64,000 nt of DNA from contig CAMTDV010000013.1 in assembly GCA_947069175.1 (NCBI GenBank), positions 29,019,857-29,083,856 on the forward strand, in the 5' to 3' direction. The position numbers and the translations under genes were made by a program. This document shows positions 22,401-33,059 of this stretch, piece after piece. The DNA is from Scalesia atractyloides. Taxonomy: Eukaryota > Streptophyta > Magnoliopsida > Asterales > Asteraceae. The notes beneath the pieces were generated by a model. The model was not told where the DNA came from and made no database searches. It worked only from the letters and a program-made list of their open reading frames with translations. Within the stretch, counting starts at the first letter, position 1. The number at the start of each line of letters is the position of its first letter.

Positions 22401-23256
22401 GAATAGAGTTGTGAACATTGATAAAATGGATCACGTGCAACAAATTGGTTGTTCAAGGCTTTGATAAGGTCGAGAGGATAAATTTCGAAGAAGTGTATGT
22501 GCCTGTCACACGTGTCAAAGATTTTCGGAAATTCATGGCTTATACTTCCCACAAGAAGTTTAAGACCAACTAGATGGGCGTAACGTGTGCATTTCTAAAT
22601 GTTGTGATTGAAGAAGAAGCGTATGTTGAACAAATACCCGGGTTTGAAGTTCATAGGTATGGATTGATCAACTACACACTATTCATCAAGGAGAAAAACG
22701 AAGACCTTTTGCGGGTGCAGGTGTATGTAGATGACATCATCTTTGAACTGACAAATGATGATCTATACAAGTGTATCCTACATGCTCTCTTGCTAATGAC
22801 CAGTTGGACCCGAAGGTTTCTCATCTTATTGCTATGAAGAGGATTTTCTGTTATTTGAAGGATTGCCCGGACACCGGCCTTTGGTACCCTAGTGATAATA
22901 ATTTCAATTGGATTGCTTATAGTGAATCCGATTATAGCGGCTACAGGATCGACTTGAAATCCAAAACGGTTGGATGTCAATTTTTGGAGAGCACTTAGTC
23001 ATCTGGCAATGCAAGACACAGATGCAGGATTAAAGTTTTGAATTCCTAACTTCTCCTATTTTTGTTGATAATTAAGTTGCTTTATGGATTACTAAAAGAT
23101 CCCATACAATACTCGAAGGAAAAACATTTCGATCTCATATACCACTTCACACGAGATTGTTTCAAAATGAAACTCATCAATGTTGTTAAGGCCCGCACCA
23201 ATTACCAATGTGTCGACTCATTTACCAAAGCTTTTGATAAGTCTCATTTTGTTTAA
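22401..23256 (+). pseudogene. E5 reverse transcriptase-RNase H remnant
   Basis: The RT segment contains the Copia catalytic box VQVYVDDIIF at about 22720, but sequence before and after it has been deleted. The C-terminal half of RT is missing and the frame jumps at about 22790 to an RNase H region (RIFCYLKDCPDTGLWYPSD, then IAYSESDYSGYRID). The C-terminal words QCVDSFTKAFDKSHFV are near 23205-23255. It is non-functional. Confidence 0.8.
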
Positions 23257-24238
23257 TTAATTTGGTAAATGACATTAAGGTAAAACAAGAGTAAATCCAC
23301 ATCGGGAAATTGTTTTTGTAAATATTTTCTTGAGAAAATTCAAAAAGATGTTATTGAAATTGAAATTTACTTTTTGAATTTTAGGGGTAGTAAATTCTAC
23401 TAGAAAAATGAAAAACATTGAAAACATCAAAAAGGACAAAAAACAAGAGAAAAACAAAAATGAGTTTCCTGGTGAGAAAAGGACAAAATAATGGTACATT
23501 AGTGGTCTGTCGAAACCTCTTTGAACCTAAAATCATACTAATGATGTATCGGTAGGCTCACAATCATTTTAAAGTATGTAGGACGATATAAACATAACGA
23601 ACTGAAAACTGTGTGAGAAGCGCTCATTGGTATATGGCTTTAGTATAGAAATTTCGTTTGATAGATTGTCGAGGTTCTGAGATATGTGGTCATTATGCTA
23701 TTTATCATTTGGGTATCATGGTTGTTTCTTTTACCAAAAACAACAGGGACGCAAGTCTAGAATTTCCATGATGCTATACATACTTGTACATACCATATAC
23801 GACCATTAATAAGTGATAATCTTATTACATCCATCTCTGAATAAGTGATTTTTAATCACGTTGCAGTTATCATTCGAGAGTCAAGTTTGTCTCTTTGTCG
23901 GTACGATGGTACTAACCTGTTCATGGACTCGCTCTCACTGCATCCATTCGAAAACCAAGTTCCTCATAAATAAGTAATTTTATCACAGGGTTTGTTTTCA
24001 TCATCTAATAAGTGAGTATCTCACAGCTTATATGTGTACAAATGATAAATAGTATGCTCAGTAGTAAGATGAACTATCGTGCATACGTTGACACGGGCAT
24101 GTGTCGTGAGTGGATGAACACTAGTCGGTAAGTATAAATCATACGTTAAGCATATCCTCAAGCTATGATTACATCTAATTGTTGAGTTTAAGTGGACAAC
24201 ACTACCGATAATTATTATAGAATATTTATCTAAATTGA
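23257..24238 (+). other. E5 post-pol spacer
   Basis: AT-rich, with no recognisable ORF. It is probably the spacer that follows pol in SIRE-type elements. It is cut by the E6 LTR at 24239. Confidence 0.45.
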
Positions 24239-24480
24239 TGTGAGTCCCAAAACGTATTCGGATAACAGTGGTTGATTGTTATCACTCAAACAACTATGGA
24301 TTAGTTGTTTGAATGTGAAAATAATAAGAAAAACCAAGCAAAGAAGATGAAGAATCTTGAATGGATCAAACAACTAGTGTTGCATATGAAATCCCAATAA
24401 CATGTAATCAATAACGGCACCTAGATAATCGGATGTAAGCACAATAGCAAAAATCACAACACTAGAGAATCACCAAAATC

Positions 24481-24499
24481 TGTCCAAGAAACTTGGACA
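24481..24499 (-). repeat. palindrome downstream of the E6 LTR TATA box
   Basis: TGTCCAAG-AAA-CTTGGACA, 8-bp arms. It is identical in the other LTR at 36825-36843 and lies a short distance downstream of the TATA box in the sense of transcription. Confidence 0.8.
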
Positions 24500-24517
24500 T
24501 ACATTCATTGAATATAG

Positions 24518-24525
24518 TATTTATA
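24518..24525 (-). promoter_or_regulatory. TATA box of the E6 3' LTR
   Basis: Minus strand TGTATAAATACTATA. It lies close downstream of a 23-nt palindrome at 24538-24560 with arms CAGCGTATTTA. The whole arrangement recurs in the other LTR (TATA at 36862-36869) and in modified form at 28218-28262. Confidence 0.7.
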
Positions 24526-24537
24526 CAGACTGATCAC

Positions 24538-24560
24538 CAGCGTATTTATTAAATACGCTG
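24538..24560 (-). repeat. AGCGTA-type palindrome upstream of the E6 TATA box
   Basis: Arms CAGCGTATTTA / TAAATACGCTG around one T. In the right LTR (36881-36907) the arms are 13 nt, CCCAGCGTATTTA. It is a candidate protein-binding site. Confidence 0.75.
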
Positions 24561-24691
24561 GGTAATTAAATACGCCGCGTACATATGAGTTTCACAATAT
24601 TGCACATTTGACCCTTTTGATCATCTAACTATTTCAAAATCAGCTCAAACTATGGTTTATCAAGTACCAACGGTCTCCAAAAGTTCTAACA

Positions 24692-24703
24692 ATATCCCCC
24701 CTA
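24692..24703 (-). other. polypurine tract of E6
   Basis: Minus strand TAGGGGGGATAT directly before the LTR start TGTTAGAAC. Confidence 0.88.
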
Positions 24704-24726
24704 GACCGTTGCATGCTTGATTTTCT

Positions 24727-27454
24727 TCAATCTTGTTTCCGAGCTTCAGGGTCTGCGGCAGGTTCTTCTGTTTGTGGTTCTGTTGCTGCATCAGTTGTTT
24801 GTTTGATAAAAGCTTCACTAATTTTTGGATGGGCCTCCATTGTGACTTCATAGGTGGATGAAGTCGGAGGTGGTTGAATGATCTGGACATCTGAATCTAG
24901 AGATGGATCTTTGGTTGGTGGAGAGGATGATTCTTGCTCAGCTTCTTTCTTCTTGCTGGACGCTTCTTTTTCCTTTTTCGCTTCCATTCTGAGCAAGATT
25001 TCCATTACTTCAATCTTCTGAGCTCTCGCACGCTCTACTGCCCTCTGAAAGAGCATTCCCTCCTCAAGATATTCATTTCCGGCCCCAACGTTTATCTTAT
25101 GTCCATACAAGATATTCAGGTCGGAAAGACATAACATAAAAACATCCATAGGGTCCAGAATGTGAATGTCTTCATTTGAATTAGACCTTATGACTGCCTC
25201 ACCTGTTTTGCCGTCATAGAACCACTTCTTGAATTGGTGAGCGTCACAGGTTGTTCTGGAGGAAGCTTCACCCTGGTAACCACCTTTGCTGGATTTATAA
25301 TCCATATTATCTTTCCCTTACCGGTGAACGGATCCTTGGTGGTTTTAGACACACGTTTTCTGGGGCGCTGAGGCTTGAACACTGAAAATCCTCGCAAGCA
25401 TTCTCTTTGTATTAATCTTTCTAAATCTCCGCCAGTGCTGCTGTTTGTCGGATTAATCAGCTCATGCTTGCTAAGATCTCATATGTCCCATGTAGGTAAG
25501 CTTTGCATATCTTGAGCGCTTTGAAAATATTGAATCACTCACCTCTTCGTTTGACCACGAACCAACCGGTCAGATTGCAGTACTTCCAACTAATGATTTT
25601 ATCAGTAACCTCTGTTTACTCAACAGTGATTACCTGATAAAAGTCAGGCATTTTCGCTCTCTCCTTTTTAAACCACTCAGGATGTTGTGGTTCAAATTTA
25701 TCTCCCCCATCCGTTTCATACACCACATCTTCTTCCAACCCCCATTCTAGGAACTTTGCAGACATTTCTGCTTTATCAACTTCCTCTTCGTCGCTGTCGT
25801 CATCAAGGCTAACATCAACCGTTGATTCAAGACGCTTTTCCTTCTTTTCGGCTTTGTCTGCTTTCTTTTTCTGCTCTCTTTCCCTGAATAAGTCAAAGTT
25901 GAAGATATCTTCATTCGAGTACTTTGGCTTTCTGTTTGTAGCACAATATAGCTCTTGTACCATTTCATGAAGCTTCTCCATCCCTTCTTGTTGAAATCTA
26001 ATAAATTCCGTTTGCTTAGCAACGTATGCATGCAGTTCTTTGTTATTCAATCTTTGTTCTTTCAACTTTGAGAACATCAGTGTCATTGACTCTGTTCTTC
26101 AACAGACATAACTCCTTAGCAGAAAATGAACCGATTTCTTTAGATAGACGGTTGTAAAACTCTTGAAAAGGTCTGGGCCGAGAGGGAACTTGCTGTCGAG
26201 AAGGTTGAGCCGATACTGGAGGTTTGGGTGGAACGCTTGCAGATGATCCTTCTCCTGTTTTTCTCTTCTTTGGCGTTGCAGCCTCGCTAGGAGAAGGCTC
26301 CGGTGGATCAGCAAAGAGTCCCTCCACAAATCTATCTAACTTTTCTTGCTCTGATGTAACAACCTCAGGGGTTTCAGATTCAGACATTTCCCTTCTCTTC
26401 ATTATCCTCTCCCGTTTCTCAGCCTCCGCCACCGCATGGATGGCTTGCATTCTTTCAATCTCTTCCCTATTCGATCTAGCGCGAATGCTATCAGCCATGA
26501 TTCGCTCTGGGTTTGGTGCATCTTTCTTGCTCTTCTTCCTTGATGGTTCCTCTTCTACCACTTTCTTTCCTTTTTCCTTGCGCTTACGCACCAGTGGAAT
26601 TTCTTCTTCTACCTCAGCCTCTTCATCAACATCAACTGAATGACTTCCGCCTTCTCTAACTTTCCTTGTCTTTTCTCGATATTTATTGTAAGCAGCTAGA
26701 ACAACTGGAAGTCTTTCTTCTCGATACATCCAGTGGTGTAACATCACCGACTCTTTGGTTTTTAACTTAGTAATTGCCTTCCTTTTGGTAGTTGAAACTA
26801 ATACGTGTTTCCATCAAGTAGCAGGTTTCGATGTTGATCATCAATGAGTAATTGCATGAATCTAGGATACATAGCCCATGCACCTTTATTGACGTTGTCA
26901 ATCATGCAATAAAAAATCAATCCAGAAATGTTGAACGGCTGATTTGTACACAGATTCAGCATAGCCGCGGACCACTCTAAATTCAAACCATCATAACCGC
27001 CCTTTCGATGACAGATGCTCATACAAAATGTGTGCAAAATGAACCTCTAGTCTTTCGTAAGCCCTGACTTCTTGATCTCGTTTTTGTGATGAAAGTCTCC
27101 AATGTAGTTCATCCCACGAAATCCCTCTAGAATTTCCTCCTTCTTTAACTTCAATGGATCACTGGCATTGTCGCCGAGGCTCAGCACTTTTTCGAATTCG
27201 TTCCTCGGTGACTTTAATTTCCTTGTCCCGCACTGTCGCTGTAATATGTTTGACGTTGTTCAGCGTTCTTGCCCTTGCCGTTCTCCAAATTCTTCTATGT
27301 GAATGGAGTAAATGGTGGGATTTGCTTGGATTGCATAGCTAATTTTACTCCGTGACAACCAATCCATCACGTCTTCAAAATCTGGCTCTGGAGGAACTAG
27401 AGTGATTGGCTGATTATGCTTTCGCGTACCATCCTATACCAACTGTTGAGCCAT
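24727..27454 (-). pseudogene. E6 3' ORF (env position), broken
   Basis: A post-pol ORF of a SIRE-type element. It starts at ATG 27454 (reading MAQQLV, then a stop) and continues in several frames to the stop at 24727. The N-terminal domain near 26800-27060 includes MYPRFMQLLID and the cysteine-containing FCMSICHRKGGYDG. I recall this domain as common in retroelement ORFs of Asteraceae. The middle (26043-26747) is highly charged and lysine/glutamate-rich with likely coiled coil. The C-terminal third is acidic and Pro/Ser-rich. I see no signal peptide or clear membrane segment, so 'env' is only a positional label. A promoter-like unit and intron-like leader lie upstream (27455-28262). Confidence 0.7.
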
Positions 27455-28217
27455 TTCTGAAATGTGGAAACCAGCCAAGTTAGATTTATATACAAAAGTA
27501 TATGGATATATATAGATATAAATAAAAAATATACATATATAAAATCTACAAAAATAAAATAAAAATGCTGATATCTACGCTGAAACATCAAGAACAATAC
27601 GCAGAGCATCTGGCTTGGCGGAATTAAGTGATTTTCGGCATAAATGATTTATTACGCTGTCATGACCAGCGTATTACTCTAATACGCCGGTTGCTAAAGC
27701 TTTCGTTCAACTTAAATCCGCCATTAGATGTCTCATACTAATACGTTGAATAAACATATTTACGCTGATCATAGATTAGCGTATTTAAGTACCAGCGTAA
27801 ATGACTATCTATGCTTAGCTTACCCTGCGTATTTGTCTAATACGCCGGTTGCTTGAACTCGCGTTCAAGACTTAAATCCACCAATCCTTGACCTGACTCA
27901 CTACGCTATCTTCATATTAAATACGACATATTCAAAAATAAATACGCCATATTCATAAATTTCTTCATAAACCCTTTTATCAAACTCGAACCGGCTAGAT
28001 CAAGAAAGATATATATAAACATAACAGACTAAGATGATTTAAACACACTTAAACATATAGCAATGGACATTTGAATATCGAAATCATACCAATATTGATT
28101 CTGATTCAGATTTACTGATTTCGGATTTGAAAAACAGAGGGTGTGGGTATTTACGGGTGAAGAAGAAGATGATGAAGATAACTTTTTGAAAATATTTACA
28201 GACGGTGAAAAGTAAAG
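27455..28217 (-). promoter_or_regulatory. leader and possible intron of the E6 3' ORF
   Basis: On the minus strand, after the TATA word at 28218-28225, comes a CT-rich leader (CTTCATCATCTTCTTCTTCA). It is followed by a plausible splice donor TTG/GTATGA at about 28089. An acceptor TTTCCACATTTCAG ends at 27457, two bases before the ATG. The predicted intron is about 633 nt. The stretch also has several copies of the AGCGTA/TACGCT word. This is inferred from sequence signals only. Confidence 0.5.
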
Positions 28218-28225
28218 AATTTATA
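28218..28225 (-). promoter_or_regulatory. internal TATA-like box before the E6 3' ORF
   Basis: Minus strand AGTATAAATTC, 12 nt after a perfect 25-nt palindrome at 28238-28262. In the LTR the palindrome-to-TATA spacing is 11 nt. Confidence 0.55.
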
Positions 28226-28237
28226 CTGATTGACATT

Positions 28238-28262
28238 CCAGCGTAATTATTAATTACGCTGG
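28238..28262 (-). repeat. internal AGCGTA-type palindrome (E6)
   Basis: Arms CCAGCGTAATTA / TAATTACGCTGG around one T. It is a sequence variant of the LTR palindrome that changes on both arms (TATTT to TAATT) and so keeps perfect symmetry. Confidence 0.75.
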
Positions 28263-29520
28263 AGCAATAATTACGCCGCCCAGAAACATTATTGAGGTTT
28301 CTTCTTGCCTAAGAATCTTGAAATCAATTACGCTCGAAAACTTCAAATTTTCTCGAAAAATGTGCCCATTTTGGTTCAAAATATTGCAAGAAACAAAAAA
28401 TAAGCTTAATAAAAATAGAAAGTTGTAATTTGGATCCTGCCTGTTGTTTTTGGGTCCGGAAGCCTTCTTTTTCACACAAAATTTATACTAACTTGCTTGA
28501 ATCATGTGACTTTCCTGCAAGAGATCATACTAATAACACTTTGTTCGTTTGAGATAAAATATTAGATATATAAAATAATTAAGGCACAAGAAAAACTGTC
28601 AGTATATTTGTCCTTTTAAATCCATGCACCTATCTTTCAACTTGCGATCGGAGAGCCCTTTTATCATGTTGCAGTAATATTTACAAGAAATTCAATGTTC
28701 CTCCACTCATGCTGAAATATCAGAATGTTGTGCCCGTGAGTCCCACGTCAGGACATACCCCCGGATTAAGGTATGCTCAAAGATTCCTCATAGCAGGTGA
28801 GTATATTGACCTCATTCGTATTTGAAATTTCAACGTTAGACAGTTGGTGTTCAGGTTAGTACTTCCGTACAGCAGAGAGACCAAGGTCTAACGAGGGTTA
28901 TGACAGATACCAGATGCGGTACGATTTAAGCACTTGAATGATTCTCAATGAGAGATTCATTTGTGTAGGGTTTTGCCGCATAGGCTCTTTTTCGAAAAGA
29001 CATCATAGTTGTGTCTAGGTCAGCATATGTCTGGATGCAGCAGAAGAGCAACTATGATATCCCCGAATGATTAGCCAATATAAAGACCCGAAATCTCGGA
29101 CTTTGGCAATCTCTCAACACAAGATTTAAGACCATTAAGCCGTACGCCGCAACGTGTTACCCGCAAGTTGCACGACATTGTGGGTATTCAGAATTCTTGT
29201 GTGATCATTAGAGTTTGTCTCATTTTCGCAGTTTACTTCAAGGTATTGCTGAATCTACTGACACGTCGTTGCTTAAGGCCTTAATCTTTTTCTGTTTTAA
29301 GATCAGAACAAAAGTGTTAGTAGTTTTTCTATCATTTCTCGTGCAGGTGCCAAATAAAAGATTCTATCTCAACAATATTTTCTGGAAAACTTCCCCCCTT
29401 AAAATTTTATTTTCGAGAATCCATTGCTTGAAAAAGAAATTTTAACCTTGCAGAAAATCTTTTTCACGGCACATTTTTACGAGAAGTATTTATTTTGAAC
29501 AAACATTTTTTTAACAAAAG
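28263..29520 (-). other. E6 spacer between pol and the 3' promoter-like unit
   Basis: No ORF of note. AT-rich, with no similarity that I can recognise to protein families. It separates the end of RNase H from the 3' transcription-like unit. Confidence 0.5.
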
Positions 29521-31152
29521 TTAATTCCATTCAAGGAAGTTCACCATTTCCAACCAGGTTACCAACTGGTTGAATCGAGCTTTATCGAAGGCTTTCGTAA
29601 ATATATCAGCTTTTTGTTGCACTGAATCCACTGGCACCACTTGGATGTATCCTTTCTCGTACGCATCTCTAATCGCATGAATGCGAATTTCGATGTGTTT
29701 CGTTCTGGAGTGGTGGATAGGATTCTTCACAATCCCCAGACACACTTCATTGTCGATGAATATTGGAGTCTTCATGATGTTGATCCCATAATCCAACAAC
29801 TGATTTGTATCCAAAGGACTTGTGAACAGCAACTGTAAGCTGCCATGTATTCAGCCTGAGCGGTAGATGTAGAAACTGTTGTCTGCTTTTTGCTCTGCCA
29901 CGAAATAAGACGATTTCCTAAGAATTGGCAGCCTCCAGAGACAGATTTTATGTCTACTTTGCAACCTGCATGATCACTGTCAGAGTAAGCGATTAGATCA
30001 AAATTACTATCTTTAGGATACCACAAACCAAGCTTTGGAGTTCCTTTGAGATAGGGAAAGATTCTCTTGACGGCAGCATCATGCGATTCTTTGGGATTCG
30101 TCTGAAAGCGGGCACAGAGACAGACAACCCACATTATGTCAGGCCTACTAGCGGTCAGATATATTAACGAGCCAATCATTGAGTGATAGAAAGATTTGTT
30201 CACTGGCTTTCCTTGAAGATCTGAAGTGAGTTCCGTCTGAGCAGCAAAAGGAGTGCTGGCGGATTTGCAATCATTCATGTTGTATTTAGAAAGAATATCT
30301 CTGATATACTTAGCCCGATGAATGCGGATGCCATATTTTCTTTGCTTCACTTCTAATCCTAAAAAAAACATGAGTTCTCCCATCATGCTCATCTCGAACT
30401 TCGCTTTCATCACCTTCTCGAACTCTCTGCAAAGGGCTTCATCAGTCGACCCAAAGATGATATCGTCCACGTAGATCTGCACCAGCATCACATCATCTCC
30501 GATCCGCTTTGTGAAAATATTCATATCAATTTTCCCTCTTGAGTATCCACATTCCAGAAGATATGTTGACAAAGTCTCGTACCATGCTCGAGGAGCTTGG
30601 TGAAGACCATAGAGAGCTTTGTCAAGCTTGTAGTATTTCGTGGGGAAGTGAGGATCTTCAAAACCTGGAGTTTGATAGACATAGAGTTCTTCTTTCACTT
30701 TTCCATACAGAAAAGCACTCTTTACATCCATTTGAAACACCTTACAGTTTTGAACGAAGCATAGGCTAAGAAGATTCTGATAGCTTCTAAGCGTGCAACC
30801 GGTGCAAAAACTTCCTCGTAGTCAATCCCCTCTTCTTGTCGAAACCCTTGAACCACTAATCTAGCCTTATTCTTGATAACCACACCATGATCATCCATCT
30901 TGTTACGAAACACCCACTTGGTACCAATTGGATACTTTCCGTCTGGTAGGTCAACGAGTTCCCAGACTTTAATTTTCCCGAAATTGGGTTAATCTTCTTG
31001 CATAGCTTGTACCCGACTTGAATCTTGAATAGCTTCTTCGATATCTCTTGGGACAGACTGCGAGAGAAAAGCTGCATACAGTCCTGTGTTGATGGTATGT
31101 GTTTGTCCGTGTGTTCGAGCTCCATCTTCAACAGAACCGATGACATTTTCAA
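29521..31152 (-). pseudogene. E6 reverse transcriptase-RNase H
   Basis: C-terminal half of a Copia polyprotein. The RT core (about 30913-30200) has KNKARLVVQGFRQEEG, the QMDVKSAFLYG box and the catalytic VQIYVDDIIFGS box. RNase H follows (LIAYSDSDHAGC, TVSTSTAQAEYMAA, then KHIEIRIHAIRD), so catalytic acids are still visible. The 30740-29772 stretch is open for 322 codons, but frameshifts near 30725 and 30900 and another near 29800 split the polyprotein. It belongs to the SIRE group by its order and conserved words. Confidence 0.9.
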
Positions 31153-31599
31153 TTGGATGGTTTCGATTGGTCTTGTACCTGCATTGGTGTGAGTTTCAAC
31201 TTGTTGAGGCAGATTAGAAAAATGTTACATCGACATAGATAATTGGAGTTTCGTCTTCTTTAGGTGGTTCATCCACAGCCTGCTATGAAGAAGAATCATC
31301 ATGTGCGGATGCATTCTCACAGATGTGTTGCCATTTACTTCAAACACCGGAAAGTAGGAGAGGCAGAGGCTGGGGTGAAACGGGTTGTAAAAGGAGTGAA
31401 ACCAATGTCGGCATCAAACAATGGTTCCAATGGAGTGGATTCTGCAGGTTCGAATTCAGTGACGGCTTCATCGATGTTGAAAGTGTTGAATATAATGTCC
31501 ACGTCATAGAACCAGTTTGGAGCGCTTCCAGTGTTAGTGGAGTTTCCTTCTTGAAAATCAACGTAGTACGATTCAATCACCATCTTGGTCCGTTTGTTT
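31153..31599 (-). pseudogene. E6 linker between integrase and RT
   Basis: Low-complexity, acidic and Ser/Thr/Pro-rich linker typical between integrase and RT of SIRE Copia polyproteins. It is broken into short frames. I see no catalytic motif. Confidence 0.55.
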
Positions 31600-32860
31600 A
31601 GACTCGATATGCCTTTTGAGAAGATGAATAGCCCATAAAGCAGCACACGTCACCGACTGCTTCAAACTTGATGAGATTGTCTTCAGTGTTGAGAAGTGTG
31701 CATGAACACCCAAACGGTCTGAAGAAATCTATCAGAGGCTTCCTTTTGAAAAGAAGTTCATAGGCTGTCTTTTCGTGAGGTTTGACAATAAGAACAGATT
31801 CAAAACATAGCATGTTGTGTTGACTGCTTCAGCCCAGAATATTATCGGAAGCTTAGAGTCGATAAGATAGTTCTTGCAGCTTCGATGAGAGTTCTGTTTT
31901 TGCGTTCTGCTACCCCATTTTGCTGAGGAGTCCTGGCAGCGCTGTATTGGAGGCGAATTCCCTTATCTTCACAGAAGGAGAAAAACGTATGATTTTTAAA
32001 TTCAGTTCCATTGTCGCTTCTGATGGAGTTGACTTTCAGCTTTATCACGTTTTCAATCATGGGAATGAAGCTCTTCAGAATGGATGCTGTTTCGCTTTTG
32101 GCTTCAAGAAAGAACACCCATGAAAACCGTGAGAAATCATCTGTAATCACCAAACAATAAGATCTTTTAGCTAAACTTTTAACACTAATAGGGCCAAAAA
32201 GATCCATGTGAAGTAATTGCAGTGGGGCAGATATCGTTTTCACTGCTTTGGACTTATGAGGCTTTTTATGTTGCTTTCCTTGGGCGCATGCGACACTTTT
32301 CAGAAAAAGGAAAATCTTTCATAGGTAAACCACTTACTAGATTTAATTTTGAAAGTTTATTTATGTTCTTAAATTCACATACCCCAAACGCTGTGCCACA
32401 GTAGTGATTCCGATTCAGTTGTTTTGAAACAAGGCATGTCATTTGCTCAATTGATTTGGCATTTTTCATATTTAGCACGTAGGTGTTATTTTGACGGGGA
32501 GCTCTAAGCATGATCATTTCTTCAGGGACGGAGTAACCGGGCTTGAGGAATAAGCACTCCGTGTCATTGAACAGCACCGCAATTCCTTTGTCACAGACTT
32601 GTGAAACACTCATGAGATTGTAACACAGTTCTGGAACATAGTTCACATTCTCCAAAGTGAGTGCTTCTGACACGACGTCACCCATTCCGACGATTTTTCC
32701 TCCCTTTTCGTCTTCGGCAAAGGATACAAAGTCACCATCAATAACTCAAAAGTTGGTAAGCAGATCCTTTAACCCGGTCATGTGCCTGGAGCAACCGCTT
32801 GTCAACATGCCAGATATATTCCATGAGCATCCGAGCCATTTCTGAATTTTATTCTGTTAT
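31600..32860 (-). pseudogene. E6 protease remnant and integrase
   Basis: The protease end is marked near 32800 by SGCSRHMTG in one frame, then a frame change. The GAG pre-integrase/integrase portion then follows. The integrase core shows LLHMDLFGPI (first Asp), IRSDNGTEFKN (second Asp) and GVAERKNRTLIEAAR (Glu) in the right order for the D,D-E triad, between about 32220 and 31880. It is interrupted by frameshifts near 32250 and 31850. Its 3' neighbour at 31750 keeps the KPLIDFFRPFGC motif after the core. Confidence 0.85.
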
Positions 32861-33059
32861 ACAACAACAACAAAAAACAAAAGTATGTACTGATTAGCTA
32901 GCTTTTGGAACCCAAACTTGCTTTACATTAGTTTTGTCATGATTTTGAGCAAGAGATTTTTCTTTTATTTTCCAAAAACAAGTTGAATCAACTATGCATT
33001 TTACTGATTTCTTTAAATTGTCAAATTGATCAGTAAAACTTTTAACCAGATCTTGACTA
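32861..33059 (-). pseudogene. E6 gag-protease junction
   Basis: Short remains of the gag C-terminus including VKQVWVPKAS at about 32915, then a stop. Non-coding in its present form. Confidence 0.55.

Larger units (their letters stand above)
24239..24691 (-). repeat. 3' LTR of E6 (SIRE-type Copia)
   Basis: A 453-bp LTR. On the minus strand it starts TGTTAGAAC after the polypurine tract and ends GGGACTCACA. It is very similar to 36583-36978. It has a TATA box and two strong palindromes (separate entries). Confidence 0.9.

Noticed and set aside
26224..26643. 139-codon plus-strand frame opposite the E6 3' ORF
   Set aside because: Shadow of the charged minus-strand ORF, with low-complexity Ser/Phe composition.
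24727..27454. True viral envelope glycoprotein
   Set aside because: No signal peptide, fusion peptide or membrane anchor seen, so only the position is env-like.
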